A stretch of DNA of 64,000 bases, from NCBI GenBank assembly GCA_949358305.1, contig OX442316.1, forward strand, positions 9,982,001 through 10,046,000, read 5' to 3'. This document shows positions 37,401 to 47,436 of this stretch, in pieces (positions within the stretch are counted from its first letter, which is position 1; every line of letters starts with the position of its first letter). The stretch is from Strigamia acuminata (Eukaryota > Arthropoda > Chilopoda > Geophilomorpha > Linotaeniidae). The translations under genes were made by a program, and so were the position numbers. The notes beneath the pieces are model-generated. The model saw nothing but the letters and a program-made list of their open reading frames with translations, was not told the DNA's origin and ran no database searches.

Positions 37401-39190
37401 ACCTTTTATCTTAGGATCAACTTCCCCGGAAGCACCTTTTATCTTAGGATCAACTTCCTCTCAGACTCAATGCCAAACTGTGAAAAACATCATTACTTGC
37501 AATTTGTGGGTCCCATCCATTGCTGTCAAAAGAAACAAAAAATAAAATTAATAACCAACAATAAATAAAACATTAATTTAAATAAATTACCTGTAGAAAT
37601 CTGCGTAGTGGTAAAATCCTTTTTCATCAGCAAACGCAAGCTAGTTTAACACAAATTAGCATTACTCGAGCTGAGTTCTTTTTGCGCCACTGCATGAAGC
37701 CAAGTGTAATCACCTTTTCAACATTACTCTTCCATTTGGGTAATTCACAGCATGTCCCTCGTTTGAGTTCTATTGCTGATACCCGTGAAAATCACTTGAC
37801 CGCGCATAAAAGACGATAGTGAGTGGTGGCTAACAATGCTCGGCTGCATATAGCGAAGTATAGCGCCTTGGTCTTGCCTATCACATATCAATTTACGCGC
37901 AGCGGTAGCGCCTTTTACTGTAGGACCAACTACCAACTTCTTTGGAAGCGCCTTTTATCTTAGGACCAACTTCCCCGGAAGCACCTTTTATCTTAGGATC
38001 AACTTCCTCCCAGACTCAATGCCAAACTGTGAAAAACATCATTACTTGCAATTTGTGGGATCCATCCATTGCTGTCAAAAGAAACAAAAAAATAAAATTA
38101 ATAACCAACAATAAATAAAACATTAATTTAAATAAATTACCTGTAGAAATCTGCGTAGTGGTAAAATCCTTTTTCACCAGCAAACGCAAGCTAGTTTAAC
38201 ACAAATTAGCATTACTCGAGCTGAGTTCTTTTTGCGCCACTGTGTGAAGCCAAGTGTAATCACCTTTTCAACATTACTCTTCCATTTGGGTAATTCACAG
38301 CATGTCCCTCGTTTGAGTTCTACTGCTGATACCCGTGAAAATCACTTGACCGCGCATAAAAGACGATAGTGAGTGGTGGCTAACAATGCTCGGCTGCATA
38401 TAGCGAGGTATAGCGCCTTGGTCTTGCCTATCACATATCAATTTACGCGCAGCGGTAGCGCCTTTTACTGTAGGACCAACTACCAACTTCTTTGGAAGCG
38501 CCTTTTATCTTAGGACCAACTTCCCTGGAAGCACCTTTTATCTTAGGATCAACTTCCCCGGAAGCACCTTTTATCTTAGGATCAACTTCCTCCCAGACTC
38601 AATGCCAAACTGTGAAAAACATCATTACTTGCAATTTGTGGGATCCATCCATTGCTGTCAAAAGAAACAAAAAAATAAAATTAATAACCAACAATAAATA
38701 AAACATTAATTTAAATAAATTACCTGTAGAAATCTGCGTAGTGGTAAAATCCTTTTTCGTCACAAACGCAAGCTAGTTTAACACAAATTAGCATTACTCG
38801 AGCTGAGTTCTTTTTGTGCCAATGTGTGAAGCCAAGTGTAATCACCTTTTCAACATTATTCTTCCATTTGGGTAATTCACAGCATGTCCCTCGTTTGAGT
38901 TCTATTGCTGCTACCCGTGAAAATCACTTGACCGCGCATAAAAGACGATAGTGAGTGGTAGCTGACAATGCTCGGCTGCATATAGCAATGTATAGCGCCT
39001 TGGTCTTGCCTATCACATATCAATTTACGCGCCACGGTAAGTTTGGCAGAAGCGGAAGCGCCATTTATCATAGGTCCAACTTCCTCCCAGACTCAATGCC
39101 AAAATGTGAAAAACATCATTGCTGCTATTTGCAGATCCCATCCATTGTTGTCGAAAGAAACAAGAAAAAATAAACATTATCAATTTAAAC
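31430..39190. repeat. Large satellite array with a 3,058-bp higher-order unit
   Basis: Monomers of about 520-830 bases share the landmark CACAAATTAGCATTACTCGA, which recurs at about 31501, 32080, 32697, 33531, 34080, 34597, 35137, 35755, 36588, 37138, 37657, 38200 and 38777. The spacing pattern (about 618, 834, 550, 518, 540) repeats, so five monomers form a higher-order unit. Six landmarks recur exactly 3,058 bases apart (for example 32197 and 35255, 33625 and 36683). Two full higher-order units occupy about 32.1-38.2 kb, with single monomers on each side. Inside each monomer are one to three copies of a 32-base subrepeat around GGAAGCACCTTTTATCTTAG. Confidence 0.93.
32400..32640. repeat. 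Spacer block unique to one monomer type of the higher-order repeat
   Basis: A 240-base stretch with GGTCAAATGCCAATTC twice and CCCTGGGACGTGTCCCCCCC occurs here and again 3,058 bases later (35458-35698), and in no other monomer. It is the best marker for counting higher-order units. Confidence 0.85.
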
Positions 39191-41026
39191 AAATTACTTT
39201 TAGAAATCTGCAACTTCACGCGACGTGTTGCACAAAAGCCAAAATCCATGGAACGGGGTAGCAAGCGGTCGACCATTGGGTTTGTGCTCTTTTGCATATT
39301 GCGCATCGAGTTCGAGGTACCAACTCGATCAAAGACTTGCAAAACCTTTATTCTTCTAACTTTTGCCGACATTACATACACAAATCGGTCTCCAAACGAC
39401 AGCAATTAATTTCCCTGAAAAAAAGAAAAAATAACGAACAAACAAACAAACAACTTATTAATGGTGAAACATCCACCGTATAATGCCATGCAAATAACAT
39501 TACGTGTCCTAATCGAGTTTTTTTTGCATACTCATGATATAACATTAAGCCAGTATGAAACATACTTCTTCTGAAAAACATTGCAGATATAAATCGACCT
39601 GCAAAAAGAAAAAATCGTGACGCGCGCTTGAAAACTTTTCATGCCCCAACCCCAACTATTAAAATTCAATTGAAAACATTTCTGCATTCCTTCCATTTAA
39701 GTGTGACACATCAAATCATTAAATTGAGCCTGTAGGAAAAATAATTAAATTTCTTTTCAAATTTTAGTAATCAACAAGTATTTCTTAATTCGTATTCACA
39801 AAAATTTTTCTAATTTACCAAGTTAGTTGCCAATGGTTGCTGCTGTTCTAGGTCGTTTCGCTGCTCTTCTTCCTACAGTGCAGTCTTGTTCTTATTTCCT
39901 GTCTTACGATCGGACTTACAACCAGTAGTTACGTCACTTGCGGGTAACGAATCGTAATACCGCTGGAAAGAGAAAAAAATAAAAATAAATAAACCCACAA
40001 TTTATTAATGTCAAATTAAAAACATTTGAGAAAAATCGTGACAAGTATGGCCGTGCAGGAACTCTACATAAAGAAAGGACGCCTCAAATCTGTAGGAAAA
40101 ATAAATTTCTTTTGCAATTTTAGTATTCATAAGCCTATCTTATTTCACATTTAATTCGAAGCGAAATTTATTTACCCAAGTGTGTGTGCTGATGAACACA
40201 CTCAGCCGCCACTTGTTCAAATTACTAAGTTTCTTGAAAATTAAAAATTAAAAATACCAAAATTCATTAAGGAATTTCCTAAAATATTGATAAATTTGAA
40301 AAGTGCACTTACCAATCTACATTTTTAAGCTCAGGAAACTTTATTCCTCATCAAGGCGAGGAGAGATTCGATTTCACCGTGGTCCGCCTTCTGTTAGAAA
40401 AAAAAAACTAAAAATGCCAAAAATCGTTAAAAATCTTAATTATAGTTTAAGATAAACAAACTCAAATTCCCACCTCGAACCGAGCAGATGGCTAAAGATT
40501 AATTCTAAATATACCACCCAATGGTTGCCATTGTCATAGTCATCCGTGTCAGACTACATACTGTTCTACTTCCCACAATGCAATCTGATTCTTACCTGCG
40601 GTCGCTGTGATTGGCTCAGAACTAAGCCACTTCTCCGCAAGTGCATGATCTTTCCCATCAAGACTAGGAGATTATGAACTTTATATTATTATTATTATTA
40701 TTACTAACCCCAACTGCCATGTTTGAATTCAGGCATCTTTTACTGTGCTTTTCAAAAATATTAAAATATGGCTGATTCATTAAATTATTTCCAAAAATTT
40801 TGTTAAAATTGGAAAATGTACTTACCAATGTGTATTTTGAACATCTAGGAACTTCATTTCCCATCTTGAAGTTGTGGATGGCTCAGAATCAAATCTCTAA
40901 AAATGGCGCCGAGATTTATTTTCAAAGTGGTCTGCTTTCTGTTTTTAAAAAAAAAAGAAATTTCATAATTCCTTAAATTATTCTGCTGTAAATAGTTAAT
41001 TTTGGAATCTTTTCCAATCTTAAATT
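39191..41026. repeat. Dispersed repeats, no gene found
   Basis: Sequence between the satellite and the minisatellite. Strings such as CATCAAGGCG with GAGATTCGATTTCA, CACAATGCAATCTGATTCTT and TCTGTAGGAAAAATAAATTT recur at 46.45-46.95 kb and 43.93-44.05 kb. It looks like several diverged copies of one AT-rich repeat family. No coding exon was supported. Confidence 0.65.
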
Positions 41027-41105
41027 TTGTTTAAAATAAGCAAATTGTATTTCCCACCTCGGAATGCTGGAGATATTTCTAAATATACCACCCAAATTTT
41101 TCTCG

Positions 41106-42288
41106 TGGGAATTTTACCAGAAAAATTGGGAATTTTACGAGAAAAATTGGGAATTTTCCGAGAAAAATTGGGAATTTTCCGAGAAAAATTGGGAATTTTC
41201 CGAGAAAAATTGGGAATTTTCCGAGAAAAATTGGGAATTTTCCGAGAAAAATTGGGAATTTTCCGAGAAAAATTGGGAATTTTCCGAGAAAAATTGGGAA
41301 TTTCCCGAGAAAAATTGGGAATTTCCCGAGAAAAATTGGGAATTTCCCGAGAAAAATCGGGAATTTCCCGAGAAAAATCGGGAATTTTACGAGAAAAATC
41401 GGGAATTTTACGAGAAAAATTGGGAGATTTCCGAGAAAAATTGGGAATTTTACGAGAAAAATTGGGAATTTTACGAGAAAAATTGGGAATTTTACGAGAA
41501 AAATTGGGAATTTTACGAGAAAAATTGGGAATTTTACGAGAAAAATTGGGAATTTTACGAGAAAAATTGGGAATTTTACGAGAAAAATTGGGAATTTTCC
41601 GAGAAAAATTGGGAATTTTACGAGAAAAATTGGGAATTTTACGAGAAAAATTGGGAATTTTACGAGAAAAATTGGGAATTTTACGAGAAAAATTGGGAAT
41701 TTTACGAGAAAAATTGGGAATTTTACGAGAAAAATTGGGAATTTTACGAGAAAAATTGGGAATTTTACGAGAAAAATTGGGAATTTTACGAGAAAAATTG
41801 GGAATTTTACGAGAAAAATTGGGAATTTTACGAGAAAAATTGGGAATTTTACGAGAAAAATTGGGAATTTTACGAGAAAAATTGGGAATTTTACGAGAAA
41901 AATTGGGAATTTTACGAGAAAAATTGGGAATTTTACGAGAAAAATTGGGAATTTTACGAGAAAAATTGGGAATTTTACGAGAAAAATTGGGAATTTTACG
42001 AGAAAAATTGGGAATTTTACGAGAAAAATTGGGAATTTTACGAGAAAAATTGGGAATTTTACGAGAAAAATTGGGAATTTTACGAGAAAAATTGGGAATT
42101 TTACGAGAAAAATTGGGAATTTTACGAGAAAAATTAAGAATTTTACGAGAAAAATTGGGAATTTTACGAGAAAAATTGGGAATTTTACGAGAAAAATTGG
42201 GAATTTTACGAGAAAAATTGGGAATTTTACGAGAAAAATTGGGAATTTTACGAGAAAAATTGGGAATTTTACGAGAAAAATTGGGAAT
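41106..42288. repeat. 21-bp minisatellite, about 56 copies
   Basis: The unit is GGGAATTTTACGAGAAAAAT plus T, 21 bases, repeated without interruption. Early copies carry TTTTCC, TTTCCC or AAATCG variants; from about 41,440 on the copies are nearly identical. All three forward frames are open: heptads LREKLGI, EFYEKNW and NFTRKIG. One frame runs 434 codons from an ATG at 41027. With no splice or homology support I treat it as non-coding. Confidence 0.95.
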
Positions 42289-43097
42289 GTTTATTGCAAT
42301 TCTAATCGGGCTGGGAGTTTTGGTTGAATAAAATTTTTTAAAAAAATCAATATTTCAATTTTTTCGAATTTAATCATCTTTTCGTGTTTTTACGTCGATT
42401 AAACCTGATATTACCATTTCTACATAGACTAAGCCCTATTATTACAAGATTTAACACTGTTTAATCCCGATAATACACGTTTTACGTTGTCAGACGACAG
42501 TTTTCAGTTAACACTAAATGCTTCACTGCATCAAAATTAACAAATATCGCATGTGATGTTTTTACTTTTAATATTTTTTTTTGGTTTAACTTTGAAAAAG
42601 TTTACTTTAAAATAATGTGAAACTATTATTAAAGGTATTTCAAAACTTTACAAAATTTTTTTAATAACTTATTATAAAAACGTGTGAACTCATGTAAAAT
42701 TCGGATAGAATAATGCAAAAACGTCTAAAATCGTGCTATACCAAGTTCAAACAGTGTAAAATCGTGCTATATCTTGTTCAAACAGTGTAAGAATGCTCAA
42801 AAACATGACAAAATGATTAAAATCGAAAAAAAAATCGACAAAACTTTAAGACGTATTAAAAACGGAAGGACACCACGTTAAACCAGTTGTAAAAAAAAAA
42901 ATTTCTTTTGAAAATTTATTATTCATAAGTAATGTCTTAATTCACATTTAATTTGAGGCAAAATTTATTCACCCAAGTATATGTGCTCATGAACAGACTC
43001 CTTCGAATTCAGCAAGTTTCGTAAAAAAAATTAAAAACACTAAAATACATTAAATTATTTCCTAAAAACCTCAATAATACACGTTTTTAAATTTTTC
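42289..43097. repeat. Repeat block duplicated at 44.39-44.91 kb
   Basis: From TGCAATTCTAATCGGGCTGG through AACGGAAGGACACCAC this block matches 44390-44913 with indels. Past that point it matches sequence after 46446, which shows that 44916-46444 was inserted into a copy of this block. No gene was found. Confidence 0.8.
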
Positions 43098-43099
43098 TA

Positions 43100-43918
43100 C
43101 CGGGTGGCCCACATAAAACCGGCCCGACAATACAAGGAGGGTTACAAAGAGTGACTCAAAAAAATGTATACACACGCAAAATTAAATATACATTAATCAT
43201 TAGCTGTGTAATGAACGTTTCTATTGCAGTTTTTTTCCGCTTTTTCGTTTGGTGTTTAGTGTTTCGTTCTCGAGATATTTGCATTTTGCATCAATTTTTG
43301 TCCGAATTTTCCATGTTTGATGGCACTAGTTAGCTTGAATTTTAGATTTTGTGGTAATTGAGTGGATTTCTTCAGCAGTACCGGTACCGGTACAGGTACA
43401 CAGTATTTTTCGAAAAATGCCGCAATTTGTGGGACTGGTACGGTACCTGTAAAACGTTTTTGGTACCGTATGACTTTACTAAAGCAAAATCTCAATAATG
43501 TAGCAAAATCTCACAAAATCAAGCAAAATTTCAAAAATGTAGCAAAATCTCACAAAATCAAGCACAATCTCACAAAATCAAGCAAAATCTCGTAAGAAGA
43601 AATCCATAAAAGTACCATTGAAGAGATTCAAAAAGTATCACAAAATTCAGGAATGACTAGGGCAATCAAACTTGGTGAATTCAAACAATGATTGATTAAA
43701 ATCGCAAATATCTCGAGAACAAAAGCTCGGATCGTCAAAAGCTAAATGCCAAACGGAAGAGCAGAAAAATTGGCACTAGAAACGTTAATTAAACAACCAT
43801 GCCCACAGATAATGATTTATGTACATTTAATTTTGTACGTGTATACATTTTTTTGAGCCACCCTTCCTAACCCTTCTTGTATATGTATTGTCGGGCCGGT
43901 TTTATGTGGGCCACCCGG
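43100..43918. mobile_element. Non-autonomous Tc1/mariner-type element with long inverted repeats
   Basis: The ends read CCGGGTGGCCCACATAAAAC and its complement and are flanked by TA on both sides (43098-43099 and 43919-43920). The inverted repeats stay alignable for roughly 230 bases per side, with imperfect inner parts that share CTCGAGATATTTG. The middle carries a GGTACC-rich stretch (43379-43455) and short CACAAAATCAAGC repeats. No transposase was seen. Confidence 0.88.
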
Positions 43919-44915
43919 TACATTCCTTCCAAGCATGTACGTATCGCCGTGCAGGATCACTACATAAAGAAGGGGCGCCTCAAATCTTTACAATAAGCTT
44001 GTAGAAAAAATAAATCTCTTTTAAAATTTTAATATTCAACCAGCACATCTTAATTCGTATTGAATTTGAGACGGAATTTACCTCGATTTATAAAGTGATT
44101 AAGTTGTAAATACAGTAATGAATTTTTTAAGATTTACTTACACAAGTGTGTGTTTGTGCATTTCCTCGTCGAACTCGAACATGATGTCGACGAAGGCCAA
44201 TTGTGGTGTCATTATTGCGGTTGTATAATCGGATATTTAATCTGAAATAAAGAGGAAAGCAAATTAAATACATAATTTACAAAAAAATATTTAAAATAAT
44301 AAATTTTCAAAGGAATATATACGATATTTTTATTAATATTTTTCTTATTTTTCCTTTTCTCCCCCATTATTCATGTAAAATTCCAAATTGTTCTTGCAAT
44401 TCTAATCGGGCTGGAGGTTTTACTTGTAGGTGAATAAAAGTTTTCAAAAAAATCAATTTTTTAATTTTTTTTCATGCTTTTACAACTGTTTAACCTCAAT
44501 AACACGCGTTTTTAAACTTTTTACGTTGTCAGACGACAGCTGTCAGTTAACACTAGATGCTTCACTGCATCACAAATTACAAATACAGCATATGATGTTT
44601 TTACTCTTAATATTTTTTTTTGATTTAACTTTGAAAAATTTTTCTTTACTTTATGTGAAACTATTGTTAAAGGTATTTCAATACTTTTCAAGAATTTTTT
44701 AATAAATTATTATAAAAAGGTGTGAACTCATGTAAAATTCGGATAGAATAAAAATCGTGCTATACCAAGTTCAAACAGTGTAAAATGGCGCTATATCGGG
44801 TTCAAACAGTGTAAGAATGCTCAAAAGCATGACAAAATGATTAAAATCGGAAAAAAAATCGAAAATCAAAAATCGAAAAAATTTATTATAAACGGAAGGA
44901 CACCACATTAAACTA

Positions 44916-45237
44916 TAGTTCGCGCACAGTATCTTGATGCTAAATTCGTACTGCGCATCCCATTCTGCGCAGACGATTTTCTAATTCCAGAAGTTATTTA
45001 GCAGTATTAAGCCTAATATTAGGCCTAATAATGCTAAAATAAAGTAAATAAACAACAATAAACTAACTCATTATTAAAAGTAATTTACAGCGTAGTACCA
45101 AAATGTTTTTATTTATTTACATTATTTTTAGCATTATTAAGCTTAATACTGCTAAATAACAACTTGAATTAGAAAATCGTCTGCGCAGAATGGGATGCGC
45201 AGTACGAATTTAGCATCAAGATACCGGGCGCAAACTG
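44916..45237. mobile_element. 322-bp MITE, complete copy
   Basis: Inverted arms of about 110 bases contain GTATCTTGATGCTAAATTCG and CTGCGCAGACGATTTTCTAA, and they read back at the right end. A second CAGT-like end at 45237 is followed by TA. The AT-rich centre includes AAAAGTAATTTAC, which marks where the partial copy at 46270 begins. Confidence 0.85.
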
Positions 45238-45271
45238 TAGGAATAATTCTACAGTCATCACAGATATTTAC

Positions 45272-46270
45272 CAGTCTGATTATGAACAGATTCATTGCTG
45301 TCTGAACTAAGGGTGCCTGAAGTTGAACCTAGTCTTTTTAGGCTATTGGCTCTACGAACTATCGTTGCTACTGTGCGACAGTAGAGAGCTTTGGCCAGTG
45401 CATCGCGAGTCATGTTGGACTGAAATTATGAAAGTATATTTTAATAACGACGAGATTACAAAGGGTAGAGTATTTTACCATGTTGGCATCGCACATAGAT
45501 TTGACCAGTTGACCTCGCACATTGTGTGTGCGTGAGGTTAAACCGCAGAAGAGGGATATTGGGGATACACCGAGTAAAGATGCAACAGCTTTGATTTCTT
45601 GAAAGAGTAATTAAGATTTAACCATCGACTATTAAAAAGAACAAGTAAAGGTTTTAACAAACCATTATTTCCTTTTATTTCCACTTCAACTCCTTTGCTT
45701 TCAATAAACTGAATGTTCCCAAGTAAAAGGACTGCGGCTAGAACGCGAACAACATCAGAAAATTGGATTCCTAATACGGACAGGCAGGACTAAACGAAAC
45801 AAAATAAATTTCTTGTTAATTTTTTAAAATTCACATTAATTCAATATTAATTACTTTCCAAGCTTCGAACCGACTTGCATCCTCTTTCTCATTCTGCACA
45901 ACATCGCCGAAACTCAAATAATGCAAATTGTGGATGGAGTAACCATTTAAATTCAACTTGGCTAGAGAAAAAGTAAAACATTGCATAAATTAGTACAAAC
46001 ATTTTCATTATCCCAATATGGAGCTGTAGGTAAGAGTGGCTTACTTCTTTCTTCACTTGTTAATCCAGCAAGCATTTGGTAAAATATATGATAATTTTTC
46101 TCTTCTGGCAGTGGATGAACAACTCTAGTCTGAAATAGCACAATTTTTTACAATAAATTTACATTTTCTATCATAAAAACAGAAGAATTTACTTGATCAA
46201 GAAAGTAGCAGTGAATTTTAGTCCTGTAAAGCGCTCCATCAGTCACTTGTACTTCAATAAAATGACCCAT
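45272..46270 (-). pseudogene. Dachs-like unconventional myosin motor fragment inside a transposon
   Basis: Six minus-strand exons keep frame and canonical splice sites: 46193-46270 (right-truncated), 46045-46129, 45855-45961, 45663-45789, 45479-45597 and 45272-45419. They encode about 220 residues of a myosin motor: ALYRTKIHCYFLDQ, then TRVVHPLPEEKNYHIFYQML, SDVVRVLAAVLLLGNIQF, and RDALAKALYCRTVATIVRRA followed by a Ser-rich stretch. From memory this matches Dachs, the atypical myosin of Fat signalling, better than class II, V or VII myosins. There is no stop or frameshift, but the motor's N-terminal half, the rest of the head and the tail are missing, and both ends stop at MITE sequence. It is thus a captured gene fragment, apparently recent. 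Whether it is transcribed cannot be told. Confidence 0.85.
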
Positions 46271-46446
46271 ATTTAAAAGTAATTTACAACTTAGTATCAA
46301 AATATTTTTGTTTATTTACCTTGTTTTCGCATCATTAGGCCTAATATTAGACTTAATACTGCAATATAACTGGAAATAGAAAATCGTCTGCGCAGTATGG
46401 GATGCCGCGTACGAATTTAGCATCAAGATACCGTGCACGAACTGTA

Positions 46447-47436
46447 GTAGGGAAAAACAAATTTCTTTGTAAATTTATTATTCATAAGTAATATCTGAGG
46501 CAAAATTTATTTACCCAAGTATAATTTGAAGCTCAGAAAATCTGATTTCTCATCAAGGCGGAGTGGATGGCTCCGAATCGAGTTCTTAATAATGGCGGCG
46601 AGATTCGATTTCAGCGTGGGCCTTCTGTTCAAAAAAAAAAAAACGAAATATGTCAAAATTCGTTAAATTATTCCGCTGTTTTTAAACTATTCTGAAACAT
46701 TTACAATCTTAAAAATAATTTAAGATAAACTAACTCAAATTCCCACCTCGAAACGATTGGATGGCTGAAGATTAAATCTAAATGTTTGGGCCAATGGTTG
46801 CTGCTGTCGTATCCATTGCGTCAGAACACATACTGTCCTCCTTCCCACAATGCAATCTGATTCTTACTGCTCATGTGCGTGGATTTCTCCCAATTCAAAC
46901 CCCAATTCAAATTGTTTGAATTCAGCCATTTTTTACAATGCCTTTTATAAAGATTAAAAATATTACTGATTTCTTAAATCATTTCCTAAAATGTTGTTAA
47001 ATTTGAAAAGTGTACTTACCAAAGGATTTTTTGAAGCCCAGGTTGTCAGAGTCAAGTTTGAACGAGTTAATCTCGTTCAACCTTGGTCTGATGATCCTTA
47101 CTGCGCATGTGCGTGACCTACTGCGCAAATGCGTGACTTACTCCGAGGCTAGGTTAGGATCACCGTGACTGTGGCTCTGATTCAGGATCACGATAACTCG
47201 TACGATAATTAGATCCGTTTCCACCCTTGGTTATTTTATTTATTTTTAATTAAGCCAGATTAATATCAAAAATTAAATAAATAAAACAAGTTATATTTAA
47301 TCCCTTGATTATTTTACCGACAGCGCCGGTCAGCGCCCACTTGTGTAGAATACGTAATCTATATTTACACCAGCTGAGAGATCTCTTGCAATGATCTTCA
47401 AATTTCACTGACACCGAGTAACGATGGACAGTGGGC
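46447..47436. repeat. Dispersed repeats and Mon1 upstream region
   Basis: 46447-47050 matches the 40.0-40.9 kb repeats (CACAATGCAATCTGATTCTT, GATTCGATTTCAGCGTGG). Near 47100 the phrase TACTGCGCATGTGCGTGAC is followed by a close copy. 47200-47436 should hold the Mon1 promoter. No coding exon is supported. Confidence 0.6.

Larger units (their letters stand above)
44916..46444. mobile_element. Composite inverted-repeat transposon carrying a myosin gene fragment
   Basis: The outer ends are TAGTTCGCGCAC at 44916 and its variant complement GTGCACGAACTG at 46444, flanked by TA (44914-44915, 46445-46446). Inside, 44916-45237 is a complete 322-bp MITE with both inverted arms; 46270-46444 is the right half of a second copy. 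Between them lie 1.03 kb of dachs-like myosin exons and introns. The flanks match an uninterrupted copy near 42,883, which acts as an empty site. Together this suggests that the two MITE copies and the gene segment moved as one unit. Tc1/mariner affiliation rests on the TA duplication and the CAGT-like end. Confidence 0.8.

Noticed and set aside
31596-38486. Recurring 63-codon minus-strand frame in the satellite monomers, starting MVVGPTVKG
   Set aside because: It recurs because the monomer recurs. It is present in only some monomers, has no resemblance to a known protein, and other frames on the opposite strand are also open. It could be revisited if transcription is shown.
41027-42331. 434-codon open frame with LREKLGI heptads as a coiled-coil protein gene
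   Set aside because: It is produced entirely by a 21-bp minisatellite that is open in all three forward frames. There is no conserved domain, splice context or non-repeat coding sequence. It is annotated as a repeat.
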